A DNA stretch of 64,000 nucleotides from Pseudomonadales bacterium (GTDB lineage Bacteria > Pseudomonadota > Gammaproteobacteria > Pseudomonadales > Ketobacteraceae). The notes under the pieces are model-generated. The model did no database searches. It saw nothing but the letters and a program-made list of their open reading frames with translations, and was not told the origin of the DNA. Position 1 is the stretch's first letter, and every line of letters begins with the position of its first letter. The position numbers were made by a program, and so were the translations under genes. This document shows, one piece after another, positions 26,895 to 34,409 of the stretch. The DNA is taken from NCBI GenBank assembly GCA_002708905.1, contig PAPM01000007.1:1-64000 (forward strand), read 5' to 3'.

Positions 26895-27755
26895 ATGGAA
26901 GCACCAACGTTTTTCAGGGACAGCCAGCTCCCGGAGGTCCTGACAGGGATTCTCGGACAACAGCCCGATGGCCACATTTTTGTCTTGGTTGACGGCACTG
27001 CTGACAGCCCCCTGCTGGAACGTTTCTTTCGCTACGCACCAGATGCAGGCTACCATCCGCTGTTTTTGGGCACTGACATGGAAGATTGTTTGCCCTACTC
27101 CCCCTACATGGCGCAGATCTCTCTGCGTCACATGGAGTTCATTCAGACTTGTACCTGGGAATGTTCGCCCATATGGTTTACTTCCCCTATTCCGATGGAA
27201 CGACAATTGGATTTTTGGAAATCCCGACTCTACACCGGGCTACCTGACGGGAGACATCTGTTATTTCGTTATTGGAACCCAAAGATCCTTGGCCCCTTCG
27301 TTCAGGATACCGATCCAACTGTAGCACAAAGCTTTCTCCGCCCGGTTGTAAACTTGATCACCCCCCATCCGATTCAGCGGCAGTTTGCATATCACACCAT
27401 CCAACCGAGTATTGAGGTTAGAGCCATTCCGGGGAGCTGGCCGTTTCCTGAGTCTGCCTTGAAAGTATTCGAACAGAGTTTTTCTCAACTGCAATCCAGG
27501 GAAATTGAAAATCACCTGTGGGCCAATGCTCCTGAGATAATGGAGCAAGTGCACCCTGCTTTAGTGCCGATAAAGATTAATGCCGGCCTGGAATGCGGAC
27601 TCAAATTAGGCCTTTCGCGGGACGATGCACTGTGTCGGTTTGTCGAATGCCAAATGCGCTGGGGTGATGGGTTTTGGCAGCATGAGGCCTTCCAGAGCAT
27701 CTGGCAGCAGCCTGATCCTGGTGAGTTATTCTTAGCCAAACTGGAAATATTATGA
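26895..27755 (+). CDS. DUF4123 protein, type VI secretion effector adaptor-like
   Basis: 286 residues. The N-terminal 130 residues show the DUF4123 pattern: a short strand with VLVDGTADSPLL, the acidic loop FLGTDMEDCLPYSPYMAQI, and the RHLLFRYWNPKIL strand (family: FRfyDPrvl). DUF4123 proteins (Tap/TEC) load effectors onto VgrG in type VI secretion. The C-terminal half contains GLSRDDALCRFVECQMRWGDGFW, similar to the tail found in many family members. Here it stands without VgrG, PAAR or an effector, immediately downstream of the sigma-like gene. The domain call is fairly firm; a T6SS role is inference. Confidence 0.75.
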   Translation: MEAPTFFRDSQLPEVLTGILGQQPDGHIFVLVDGTADSPLLERFFRYAPDAGYHPLFLGTDMEDCLPYSPYMAQISLRHMEFIQTCTWECSPIWFTSPIPMERQLDFWKSRLYTGLPDGRHLLFRYWNPKILGPFVQDTDPTVAQSFLRPVVNLITPHPIQRQFAYHTIQPSIEVRAIPGSWPFPESALKVFEQSFSQLQSREIENHLWANAPEIMEQVHPALVPIKINAGLECGLKLGLSRDDALCRFVECQMRWGDGFWQHEAFQSIWQQPDPGELFLAKLEIL

Positions 27756-27758
27756 GGA

Positions 27759-27789
27759 AAGAAGCAGAAAGCCGGGCAATCTGCTTCTT
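27759..27789. terminator. Bidirectional terminator between DUF4123 gene and bfr
   Basis: Perfect ten-base-pair stem AAGAAGCAGA / TCTGCTTCTT with an 11-base loop in the 41-base gap between convergent genes. Only short U-rich stretches flank it. Confidence 0.65.
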
Positions 27790-27796
27790 GAAAAGA

Positions 27797-28267
27797 TCAG
27801 CTACCCATTTTGGATTGCAGGTAGTTTTTCATTCCGACTTTATCGATGAGTTCGAGCTGGGTTTCAAGCCAGTCCACATGCTCTTCTTCTGATTCAAGGA
27901 TGTCCACAAACAGTTCGCGCGTTACGTAATCCTGAACTTTTTCACAATAGGCAACGGCCTCTCTCAAATCTGGAATGGCGTCCATTTCCAGTTTAAGGTC
28001 ACACTCCAACATCTCCTTGACGTCTTCACCCACCCGTAATTTACCCAGGTGTTGATAATTAGGCAGGCCTTCCAGCAACAAAATACGATCCGTTAGCTTA
28101 TCGGCATGCTTCATTTCATCTATGGATTCGTGATATTCATGCTCTGCGAGCTCTTCGAGCCCCCAATTTTTATACATCTTGCTGTGGAGAAAATACTGGT
28201 TGATGGCAACCAACTCATTACCCAGTACTTTATTCAGGTATTCAATGACTTTTGCATCACCCTTCAT
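27797..28267 (-). CDS. bfr: Bacterioferritin
   Basis: Iron-storage 24-mer subunit (156 residues). Ferroxidase ligands are in place: Glu18 ([11 protein letters not shown]), Glu51 and His54 ([10 protein letters not shown]), and Glu127/His130 in ESEEEHVDW. Met52, the heme axial ligand, is conserved, so heme-binding Bfr rather than ferritin A. It lies downstream of bfd on the same strand (93-base gap), forming the usual bfd-bfr pair for iron storage and release. Confidence 0.96.
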   Translation of the reverse strand: MKGDAKVIEYLNKVLGNELVAINQYFLHSKMYKNWGLEELAEHEYHESIDEMKHADKLTDRILLLEGLPNYQHLGKLRVGEDVKEMLECDLKLEMDAIPDLREAVAYCEKVQDYVTRELFVDILESEEEHVDWLETQLELIDKVGMKNYLQSKMGS

Positions 28268-28360
28268 CGAGGTCTCCTTCTACGGGTTTACAAATCTAGC
28301 AGTAAGAGCAGCTAACCGTTAAAAGGTAAACCTAATGGTAGGTGAATGCAAAACTAAGTT

Positions 28361-28546
28361 TTATAACTCCAAATTCTCGCTGCCCAAGCTGTGCTGACGC
28401 AAACAACTCTTTGCATCGCTACCGCATTTACCGCACTGGGACCCCACACCGGTTTTATCCCTCAGAGACTTATAGTCATTCACTCCGGATTTGGCAGCTT
28501 CCTGGATGTGTTTTTCAGTGACACCCTTGCATAGACAGACGTACAT
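28361..28546 (-). CDS. bfd: Bacterioferritin-associated ferredoxin
   Basis: Small [2Fe-2S] protein (61 residues) that reduces Bfr core iron for release. Starts MYVCLCKGVTEKHI; the four ligands follow the CxC and CxxC pattern (CLC near the start, CGKC about 38-41). The chosen ATG matches the family N-terminus; in-frame upstream codons lack the fold. A possible Fur box lies 40-58 bases upstream, consistent with induction under iron limitation. Confidence 0.93.
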   Translation of the reverse strand: MYVCLCKGVTEKHIQEAAKSGVNDYKSLRDKTGVGSQCGKCGSDAKSCLRQHSLGSENLEL

Positions 28547-28585
28547 GTTCCAATACCCCCTCCAAAACATGAAAGGAATAATATT

Positions 28586-28604
28586 GCGAATGCGAATAGT
28601 TGTC
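28586..28604 (-). promoter_or_regulatory. Possible Fur box upstream of bfd
   Basis: GCGAATGCGAATAGTTGTC on the plus strand fits the three-hexamer Fur pattern (GATAATGATAATCATTATC) at about 12 of 19 positions, including the direct GnnAAT repeat. Position just upstream of bfd, an iron-starvation gene in Pseudomonas, supports it. Confidence 0.4.
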
Positions 28605-28651
28605 AATTACAAAAGTGTGGCATTTGCAACAATTCATCAAGGATCTTGATG

Positions 28652-28888
28652 CTACAGGCATTCTTCCTTGTCTTTAACCCCATTTAACTCCAAATTGGCA
28701 GCAGGCGGCTCAACCTCATCAACTTCGTTTACAAAATACACAGCAGCGGAGGTAAAGTTTGCGGGGCCTTCAACCCGCTGGTAGTTGGCCAGTTTCTTCT
28801 GTAAATCTGCGGGTGTTGCAACCGCCTTCTCAGGTTGCCTTTTGCTCGATTTATTTTTGAAAAAGCGGGAAAAAAGAGACTTCTTCAT
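28652..28888 (-). CDS. Small hypothetical protein
   Basis: 78 residues: a basic N-terminus (MKKSLFSRFFKNKSSKRQPEK) and an acidic, Pro/Glu-rich C-terminal half ending in a Cys. No membrane segment or known motif. Codon composition looks protein-like, but the ribosome site is weak, so it may be spurious. It lies between bfd and the DegQ-type protease gene. Confidence 0.45.
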   Translation of the reverse strand: MKKSLFSRFFKNKSSKRQPEKAVATPADLQKKLANYQRVEGPANFTSAAVYFVNEVDEVEPPAANLELNGVKDKEECL

Positions 28889-29020
28889 AGCACTTTATGG
28901 TTCGGGAATGAGAACAACTTACAACAATCCGTGTCAGAGCAGGTTAGCTCAGGTCGGGGCACGCTGTTAATGGGTGGGAATTATGACCGGTCAGTATCCG
29001 GAACTCAAGAAGTGTTACGA

Positions 29021-29061
29021 CAGTGCCATTCGTACTGAAAAAGTGGTCTCGAATGGCACTG
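29021..29061 (-). terminator. Hairpin downstream of the DegQ/MucD protease gene
   Basis: Perfect 12-base-pair stem CAGTGCCATTCG / CGAATGGCACTG with a 17-base loop, ten bases beyond the protease stop. No strong U-tract, but the stem is very stable. Confidence 0.6.
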
Positions 29062-29071
29062 CCGATATCGG

Positions 29072-30418
29072 TTATTTAAGGACTAGATAGAGGGCCGCAT
29101 TACCCCGCAACAGCCTGAGCAGAAGCTGCTGCTTGCTCTTACCCAGCGCATCCTTCAGGTCATCGATATCCTCCACCCGCTGCTTGTTGGCGCTGGTAAT
29201 GATATCGCCGGCACGCAAACCTGACATCTGAGCGGCAGACCCGGGATCCAGTGACTGGATCAGCACACCTTTCGGGTCTTTATTGTCCGCCAAATGAGCT
29301 CCCTCCAGGAATTTGTGTAAGCTCTTTGAAGCCAATACGGTACCACTGGACTCTCCAATTTTGGCCGTGAGCTTCTTGCTCTCGCCATCACGTATTACCT
29401 TGATCTTAACTTTGTCTCCCACCCGGTGAATACCGACCGCGTTCCGAAGCTGAGCGGCGGTACGCATTTCCTTACCGTCAAACTCGGTGATCACATCGCC
29501 CTGTTTAATACCAGCCTTATCTGCGGCTGATCCGTCCTGCACCTCAGAAACAACGACACCTTGCGCACCCTCAAGGCCAAACGCTTCCGCAAGGTCAGGC
29601 GTAAGATCCTGAATAACCACCCCCAACTGGCCGCGTTTTACCTCACCGTGCTCAAGAATCTGTTCCAGGCTATGGCGGGCCATGTTGGTTGGAATCGCAA
29701 ACCCGATGCCCACATTGCCACCCGCAGGTGCAATAATAGCAGTGTTGATTCCCACCAGCTCACCGTTGAGATTCACCAGTGCTCCACCTGAATTTCCCGG
29801 ATTGATTGAGGCATCGGTTTGGATGAAGTTTTCGTATCCTTCAATACCCAGCCCGGTCCGCCCTATGGCGCTGACCACGCCGGTGGTAACCGTTTGTCCC
29901 AGTCCAAAAGGGTTGCCAATGGCGACAACGAAATCCCCTACTCGGGTTGCGTCAGAATCCGCCATTTTCACTTCATGTAATCCATTCGCTTCGATTTTCA
30001 GAATGGCGATATCCACATCGGGGTCCGAGCCCACCAACTTGGCATCAAAAGTCCGCCCGTCATTCAACGAGACTTTGATTTCGTCTGCGCCATCTATTAC
30101 ATGGAAATTGGTAATTACAGTGCCGTCACCTGCGTCAACAATGACACCCGAACCAGCACTCTGGGAACGCTTCATTTGGGGCGCTCTTTGGTTAGGCCCG
30201 AAAAAGTGGCGAAAAAAAGGATCGTTCAGCAAAGGATTCATCTGCTGCCGAGTGGCAAAAGTGGAAATGTTTACCACGGCAGGATTTATTTTTTCCAGCA
30301 TGGGCGCCAGAGAGGGAAGCTGATTGCCATCACCGTCCTGTAGTGGCCACACGGCAAAAGCAGGCACGCTGACAACCAACATCAAAAAAAGTGCAAAAGC
30401 ACGTTGTCTTAGCTGCAT
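29072..30418 (-). CDS. mucD: DegQ/MucD-family periplasmic serine endoprotease
   Basis: HtrA-type protease (448 residues). Signal peptide (about 1-22, ends VPAFA), trypsin-like domain with catalytic His106 (NFHVIDG), Asp136 (DVDIAIL) and Ser210 (NPGNSGGAL), then two PDZ domains (about 255-340 and 365-445). Degrades or refolds misfolded envelope proteins. The N-terminus and the two PDZ domains fit the MucD/DegQ branch of Pseudomonas, though mucD there follows algU-mucABC, which is absent here. A strong hairpin follows. Confidence 0.93.
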   Translation of the reverse strand: MQLRQRAFALFLMLVVSVPAFAVWPLQDGDGNQLPSLAPMLEKINPAVVNISTFATRQQMNPLLNDPFFRHFFGPNQRAPQMKRSQSAGSGVIVDAGDGTVITNFHVIDGADEIKVSLNDGRTFDAKLVGSDPDVDIAILKIEANGLHEVKMADSDATRVGDFVVAIGNPFGLGQTVTTGVVSAIGRTGLGIEGYENFIQTDASINPGNSGGALVNLNGELVGINTAIIAPAGGNVGIGFAIPTNMARHSLEQILEHGEVKRGQLGVVIQDLTPDLAEAFGLEGAQGVVVSEVQDGSAADKAGIKQGDVITEFDGKEMRTAAQLRNAVGIHRVGDKVKIKVIRDGESKKLTAKIGESSGTVLASKSLHKFLEGAHLADNKDPKGVLIQSLDPGSAAQMSGLRAGDIITSANKQRVEDIDDLKDALGKSKQQLLLRLLRGNAALYLVLK

Positions 30419-30476
30419 GGGGAAACTCCTTGCGCTTATATCAAACAGGAAATTTCCCTATTCGACCGAACGTCGT

Positions 30477-31289
30477 TTAGTTAGTTCCACCAAAGCCCAT
30501 CATGGGCATGATGGTTTGCGACACCTGTCCAACGCGCCCCTGAACATCATGCATGACGGTCAGAACCTGCCCCACCCCGGTTTCATCCAGCAGGGCTTCA
30601 CTGTCCAGGCCGATCCATTCTCCCACAGGTAAGCGGCCCAATTGCAACTGCACGTCGGCGTTGATGGTGCCGATATTGTCACCCAAACTAAGCTGGCCTA
30701 CGCCATTACCGAAATCCGATGCCAATGCCGCCAGCATAAAGGGAGAATTACGTTCACCTTCTATAATCGGGACCGGCAGAGAAATCCAGGCACTTCCTTT
30801 GCCCGATTCATTCAATTCTGACGCCGGACGCAGTTGAACCGTCGTATGGAGTCCCGGGGGCATGGTTTCAGAGTTACCAAACAGAACCTCACGAAAAGAT
30901 ACCGTGTCGATACCCTCCGGGCCGGGGAACAGACCGCTATGCCTGGGGGCTGAGTCCGGAAGAGAAATCGGCTCGGATTTCACAAACAGTCCTGTGGCCC
31001 GGGCTACCAGATTTTTTCCCGCCATCAAGTTGGCTTCAAGCAGCGCTATCCGCTTGCCCTGACGAACGGGTTGAATCGTTACATTTAATGGCGTACGAGG
31101 CACCGGACGCACCAAATCGATGGACAAACGAGCCGGCAGCATATCCGGGCCGGTGATCTGTCGTTGAAAACAATAGGCTAATAAAGCGGCCGGGGCACCA
31201 CCATGCAGAACATCGGGGTGCCACGGACTACCCGCCAAGAGTGTCGGCAAATAAAAACCATCTTCCACATGAAACAATACTTCAGGCAC
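30477..31289 (-). CDS. Thioesterase family protein (double hot-dog)
   Basis: Acyl-CoA thioesterase-like protein (270 residues). Motifs HPDVLHGGAPAALLAYCFQRQ (first hot-dog) and SPFMLAALASDFGNGVGQ (second) match the TesB-like 4HBT_3 family. Translation probably starts at GTG with AAGGAAA upstream. Substrate unknown. It follows the membrane-protein gene by 15 bases and precedes the DegQ/MucD-type gene by 58 bases on the same strand; co-transcription with the former is likely. Confidence 0.8.
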   Translation of the reverse strand: MPEVLFHVEDGFYLPTLLAGSPWHPDVLHGGAPAALLAYCFQRQITGPDMLPARLSIDLVRPVPRTPLNVTIQPVRQGKRIALLEANLMAGKNLVARATGLFVKSEPISLPDSAPRHSGLFPGPEGIDTVSFREVLFGNSETMPPGLHTTVQLRPASELNESGKGSAWISLPVPIIEGERNSPFMLAALASDFGNGVGQLSLGDNIGTINADVQLQLGRLPVGEWIGLDSEALLDETGVGQVLTVMHDVQGRVGQVSQTIMPMMGFGGTN

Positions 31290-31304
31290 ATTTGTTTCCT
31301 TTGT

Positions 31305-31808
31305 TTAAAACAAGAACTGTTCAATAAATCCAGCCAGCGTAACACTCATGCCGCCGAACAATACCGGCCACAGCGCCAGATCCTTCAAACTACCGGAGAC
31401 TTTGGAAAAACCGGCAAAAAACGCCACCAGCAAATGCGTGAAGAGAGTGATGCCAACCAGTGCAGTGTTGTTCACATCGAACCAGAGAATGCCCCACACC
31501 ATAGCCGCCGGTACCACAGTAACAATGGCATCACGCACACCCTTCACGTCGGACAGGTTTGCAAAGTAAAGCATTCCAACGGATGCGCTCAGTGCAGCAT
31601 AAAATTCCAGACCGGGACTCAGCGGAAGACTGACGCCCACTAACCAGAATGCCAACGCGCCTATGGCGGCACGGGTGATTACGTCCACCGTAAGGGACAC
31701 ATTCTCGCTAAACGCAGACAGCAGCATGCTGCGGCTAACTAGACAGGATTGAATTTCAGGGGTGCTCACTTCCCCAACAGGACTGATCGAGCGAGTTGCG
31801 GTTGCCAT
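31305..31808 (-). CDS. Small integral membrane protein, unknown
   Basis: 167 residues with about four transmembrane helices (AAIGALAFWLVGVSLPL, LEFYAALSASVGMLYFA, IVTVVPAAMVWGILWF, TLFTHLLVAFFAGF). No known motif. The ATG at 31808 has GGAGG seven bases upstream, so it is preferred over the in-frame start 15 bases further out. Divergent from the GlxA-type regulator gene. Confidence 0.7.
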   Translation of the reverse strand: MATATRSISPVGEVSTPEIQSCLVSRSMLLSAFSENVSLTVDVITRAAIGALAFWLVGVSLPLSPGLEFYAALSASVGMLYFANLSDVKGVRDAIVTVVPAAMVWGILWFDVNNTALVGITLFTHLLVAFFAGFSKVSGSLKDLALWPVLFGGMSVTLAGFIEQFLF

Positions 31809-31933
31809 AAAGCGTCCTCCCATTTGGTACGCAATGTTTATAGCCTGAATTCAGATTAGTCCTTGACGAAGCAACGCAAAAGTGGCATTTATGACAATAT
31901 GAATGCTTTTTTTGCCAAGACGGAGACAACAAA

Positions 31934-32926
31934 ATGACCACAAGGCTGGCAATATTCGCATATGACGGATGTTTATCGACTTCAATCACCGGTCCAACCG
32001 ACGTCTTCCACATCGCCAACATTCATCAGCGCGTGCGTAAGGAAAACCCCGGTAACCCCTTGTTTTCATGGAAGATCTACTCTCCAGATGGGAAGCCGGT
32101 CAATACTTCAACCGGTATTACCATCGCCGTGGATGGGCGCTATGAGGAAGCTGGCACTCCTGACATTTGCCTGATCCCCGGCATCGATCACGCCTTCGGA
32201 TACGAAGTCACGAAAAAAACTGAAGAGATGCGAAATATGTTGGGAAGCCTGATCAAAACCCACCACGCCAGGGGGGCAGCCATTGCTTCCAACTGCAGCG
32301 GATCTTTTCTATTGGCGGACACCGGATTACTGGATGGTTACGAAGCAACAACCAGCTGGTGGCTGACACACCATTTCACCCACTCTTTCCCCAAAGTACA
32401 TTTGCGTCTGGAAAAAATGGTGACGGAGCAAAACAATGTGTATTGCTCCGGCGCGGTGACGGCATACATGCATCTCTGCATCAGGCTGATTGAACGCTTT
32501 GCCGGTCCCAGTATTGCCAAGTGTTGTGCCAAAACGGTGATGCTGCAGAACAAGGAATCGACCCAGGCTCCCTACATCCCCGTGCCCCACCACTTCAAGC
32601 AACAGGATGAATTGGTAAAAAATGCGGTGCAATGGATGCAGGAAAACCTGGACCAGGAATTCCATTTGGACTCCCTGGCCAGTCAGCTGGCCGTGAGTCC
32701 GCGTACGTTCATCCGCCGCTTCAATCAGGCCACCGGAAAACCACCTAAACAATATTTTCAGAAGCTGCGTATTGACGAGGCCAAACGCCTGTTGGAATCC
32801 ACCGCCCTGAGCGTGGATGATATTACAGAGAAAGTGGGCTACGTGGATGTAAGCTCGTTTCGACGCCTGTTCAAACGCGAAGTGGCATTATCCCCTACTG
32901 AATATCGAAAACGCTTTTCCCGTTAA
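31934..32926 (+). CDS. GlxA-family transcriptional regulator (DJ-1/PfpI-like plus AraC HTH)
   Basis: 330 residues. The N-terminal class I glutamine-amidotransferase-like domain (about 1-195) contains the AIASNCSGSFLLAD nucleophile-elbow segment. The C-terminal AraC domain (about 225-325) has DSLASQLAVSPRTFIRRF and VDDITEKVGYVDVSSFRRLFK. Family members act on quaternary amine or unknown metabolite pathways. Its stop codon sits inside a perfect hairpin. Divergent from the membrane-protein/thioesterase pair, a possible target. Confidence 0.9.
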   Translation: MTTRLAIFAYDGCLSTSITGPTDVFHIANIHQRVRKENPGNPLFSWKIYSPDGKPVNTSTGITIAVDGRYEEAGTPDICLIPGIDHAFGYEVTKKTEEMRNMLGSLIKTHHARGAAIASNCSGSFLLADTGLLDGYEATTSWWLTHHFTHSFPKVHLRLEKMVTEQNNVYCSGAVTAYMHLCIRLIERFAGPSIAKCCAKTVMLQNKESTQAPYIPVPHHFKQQDELVKNAVQWMQENLDQEFHLDSLASQLAVSPRTFIRRFNQATGKPPKQYFQKLRIDEAKRLLESTALSVDDITEKVGYVDVSSFRRLFKREVALSPTEYRKRFSR

Positions 32927-32938
32927 CGGAAAAGCGTT
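32910..32938 (+). terminator. Hairpin spanning the stop codon of the GlxA-type gene
   Basis: Perfect 11-base-pair stem AACGCTTTTCC / GGAAAAGCGTT with a seven-base loop that contains the TAA stop. It serves the convergent end shared with the metallo-beta-lactamase gene; A/T-rich arms make it usable on both strands. Confidence 0.65.
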
Positions 32939-32992
32939 AACCAGCATGGAACCCTTGATCACTGTATGGCAATCCCCACAGTGTATTCCCAC

Positions 32993-33985
32993 TCAGTCAA
33001 TTGCCAAAGACTCGCCAATCTTCATCACAAGCCGGGGCAGATCGCTTTGCGCGGCCAGGAAGCGCTCCTTGGGTTCGAGCATCGGTTCTGTGGTGAGCCT
33101 TATGGTTCCCCAATGCATCCCGACCAGACGCCGAGCTCCGATATCCTCACCGATGAGAATGGCCTCCTCCGGGGTAGTATGTACCGATGACATCAGGGAT
33201 CTGGGTTGATAGGCACCAATGGGAACCAAGCCCAGATCAAAGCCACCTATAACTTGGCCGATCTCCTTGAAGACAGCGCCATAGGCTGTGTCTCCAGCAA
33301 AGTAGATTTGCTTTCCATTGCACTGCAAAGCAAATCCGCACCAAAGCGTCTTGTTGAGATCAAACAGCCCGCGGCGGGACATATGCACAGCAGGAAGCGC
33401 CGTAACCTGATACCGGTCCCACTGCTGCTGGTCATACCAGTCCAGTTCCACCACGTTATCGAATCCCTGCTTTTGCATTATCGGTATTAGGCCCAGAGGC
33501 ACTACTACCTGCGCCTGCGTAAACCGACGTGCCAGTCGGCCAAGGGCCTTAGTGTCAAGATGATCATAGTGGTTGTGGGACACAAGAATGCAATCCACCC
33601 GAGGCAGACGATCAATATCGATCGCTGCTGGCAGCAATCGTTTTGTGCTGCGGGAGGGAACCGGTGAGGCGTAATCCGTCAGATAAGGATCTGTAAGAAA
33701 AGTCACGCCGCCCAACTGAATAAGAAAGCTGGCGTGGCCCAACCAAAGTATTTTGTCCTGATCGGCCAGTCGGTTATAACCCGCCAATGCCTGTTCTTCT
33801 GTCAGGGAATGATCAGAGGGAAAAGGATTATCGCCCGCCAGTCTCATCAGTTCACCGGCAAAGTGTGCTGCCTCACGGGCAATTTCAGCACTAACCGCTG
33901 GCCGGGTCGGACTGCCGGGTGGATTCCGAAACCCGTTTTTGGTGTGGTGATACTTGTCAGGGTTATACCAGGGATTACGCGGCAT
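32993..33985 (-). CDS. MBL-fold metallo-hydrolase, NAPE-PLD/UlaG-like
   Basis: Metallo-beta-lactamase fold (330 residues) with the HxHxDH site as SHNHYDHLD (near 135), GDTAYG (near 231) and the final His in GMHWGT (near 294). The preceding LWLGHASFLIQLGGVTFLTDP is typical of the NAPE-PLD/YcbT branch. These hydrolyse phosphodiesters or act in phospholipid metabolism; substrate here unknown. It overlaps the CBS gene by 11 bases and is last in the bluB-to-MBL operon. Confidence 0.85.
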   Translation of the reverse strand: MPRNPWYNPDKYHHTKNGFRNPPGSPTRPAVSAEIAREAAHFAGELMRLAGDNPFPSDHSLTEEQALAGYNRLADQDKILWLGHASFLIQLGGVTFLTDPYLTDYASPVPSRSTKRLLPAAIDIDRLPRVDCILVSHNHYDHLDTKALGRLARRFTQAQVVVPLGLIPIMQKQGFDNVVELDWYDQQQWDRYQVTALPAVHMSRRGLFDLNKTLWCGFALQCNGKQIYFAGDTAYGAVFKEIGQVIGGFDLGLVPIGAYQPRSLMSSVHTTPEEAILIGEDIGARRLVGMHWGTIRLTTEPMLEPKERFLAAQSDLPRLVMKIGESLAID

Positions 33986-34409
33986 CGTTGCCGTCTGGTT
34001 TTGATTTGATTTTTATCAGCAGGTCGGCGAATTTTCGAAACACATCATTGTGGGTGAGGATGCCTGCCAACTTTTCGTTTTTGGTGATCAAAGCAGAGCC
34101 GAGATGCTTGTCGGCCATAACATTTAGTACATTCTCCAACGAGCTGTGGATGTCCACCACATAAGTGCGGGAGTTGTAGATGTCTTTGACATACAATTCA
34201 TCTTCCAGCGACGCACTGCTAAAAGGAGAAGCAACGAATTTGATATCACGATCGGTGAGAACGCCTACCAACTTACCGTCTTCCGTCACCGGCAAATGAT
34301 GAAACCCCTGTTTCTCCATCATCTTAATGGCATCCTGCAGCGGTTCATTGATATCTATGCTGTAGGGAAATGGGGTCATGGTTGTTGCCAGTGTGGGAAT
34401 GGATTTCAT
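33975..34409 (-). CDS. Two-CBS-domain protein
   Basis: 144 residues forming a CBS pair (first domain about 8-60, including TMTPFPYSIDINEPL and LPVTEDGKLVGVLTDRDI; second about 80-138, including ALITKNEKLAGILTHNDVF). CBS pairs bind adenine nucleotides and often gate channels or enzymes. ATG at 34409 has GGAGG six bases ahead. The start overlaps the stop of the potassium channel gene (ATGA), suggesting the CBS protein may be a trans-acting regulator of that channel (inference). Confidence 0.88.
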   Translation of the reverse strand: MKSIPTLATTMTPFPYSIDINEPLQDAIKMMEKQGFHHLPVTEDGKLVGVLTDRDIKFVASPFSSASLEDELYVKDIYNSRTYVVDIHSSLENVLNVMADKHLGSALITKNEKLAGILTHNDVFRKFADLLIKIKSKPDGNDAA

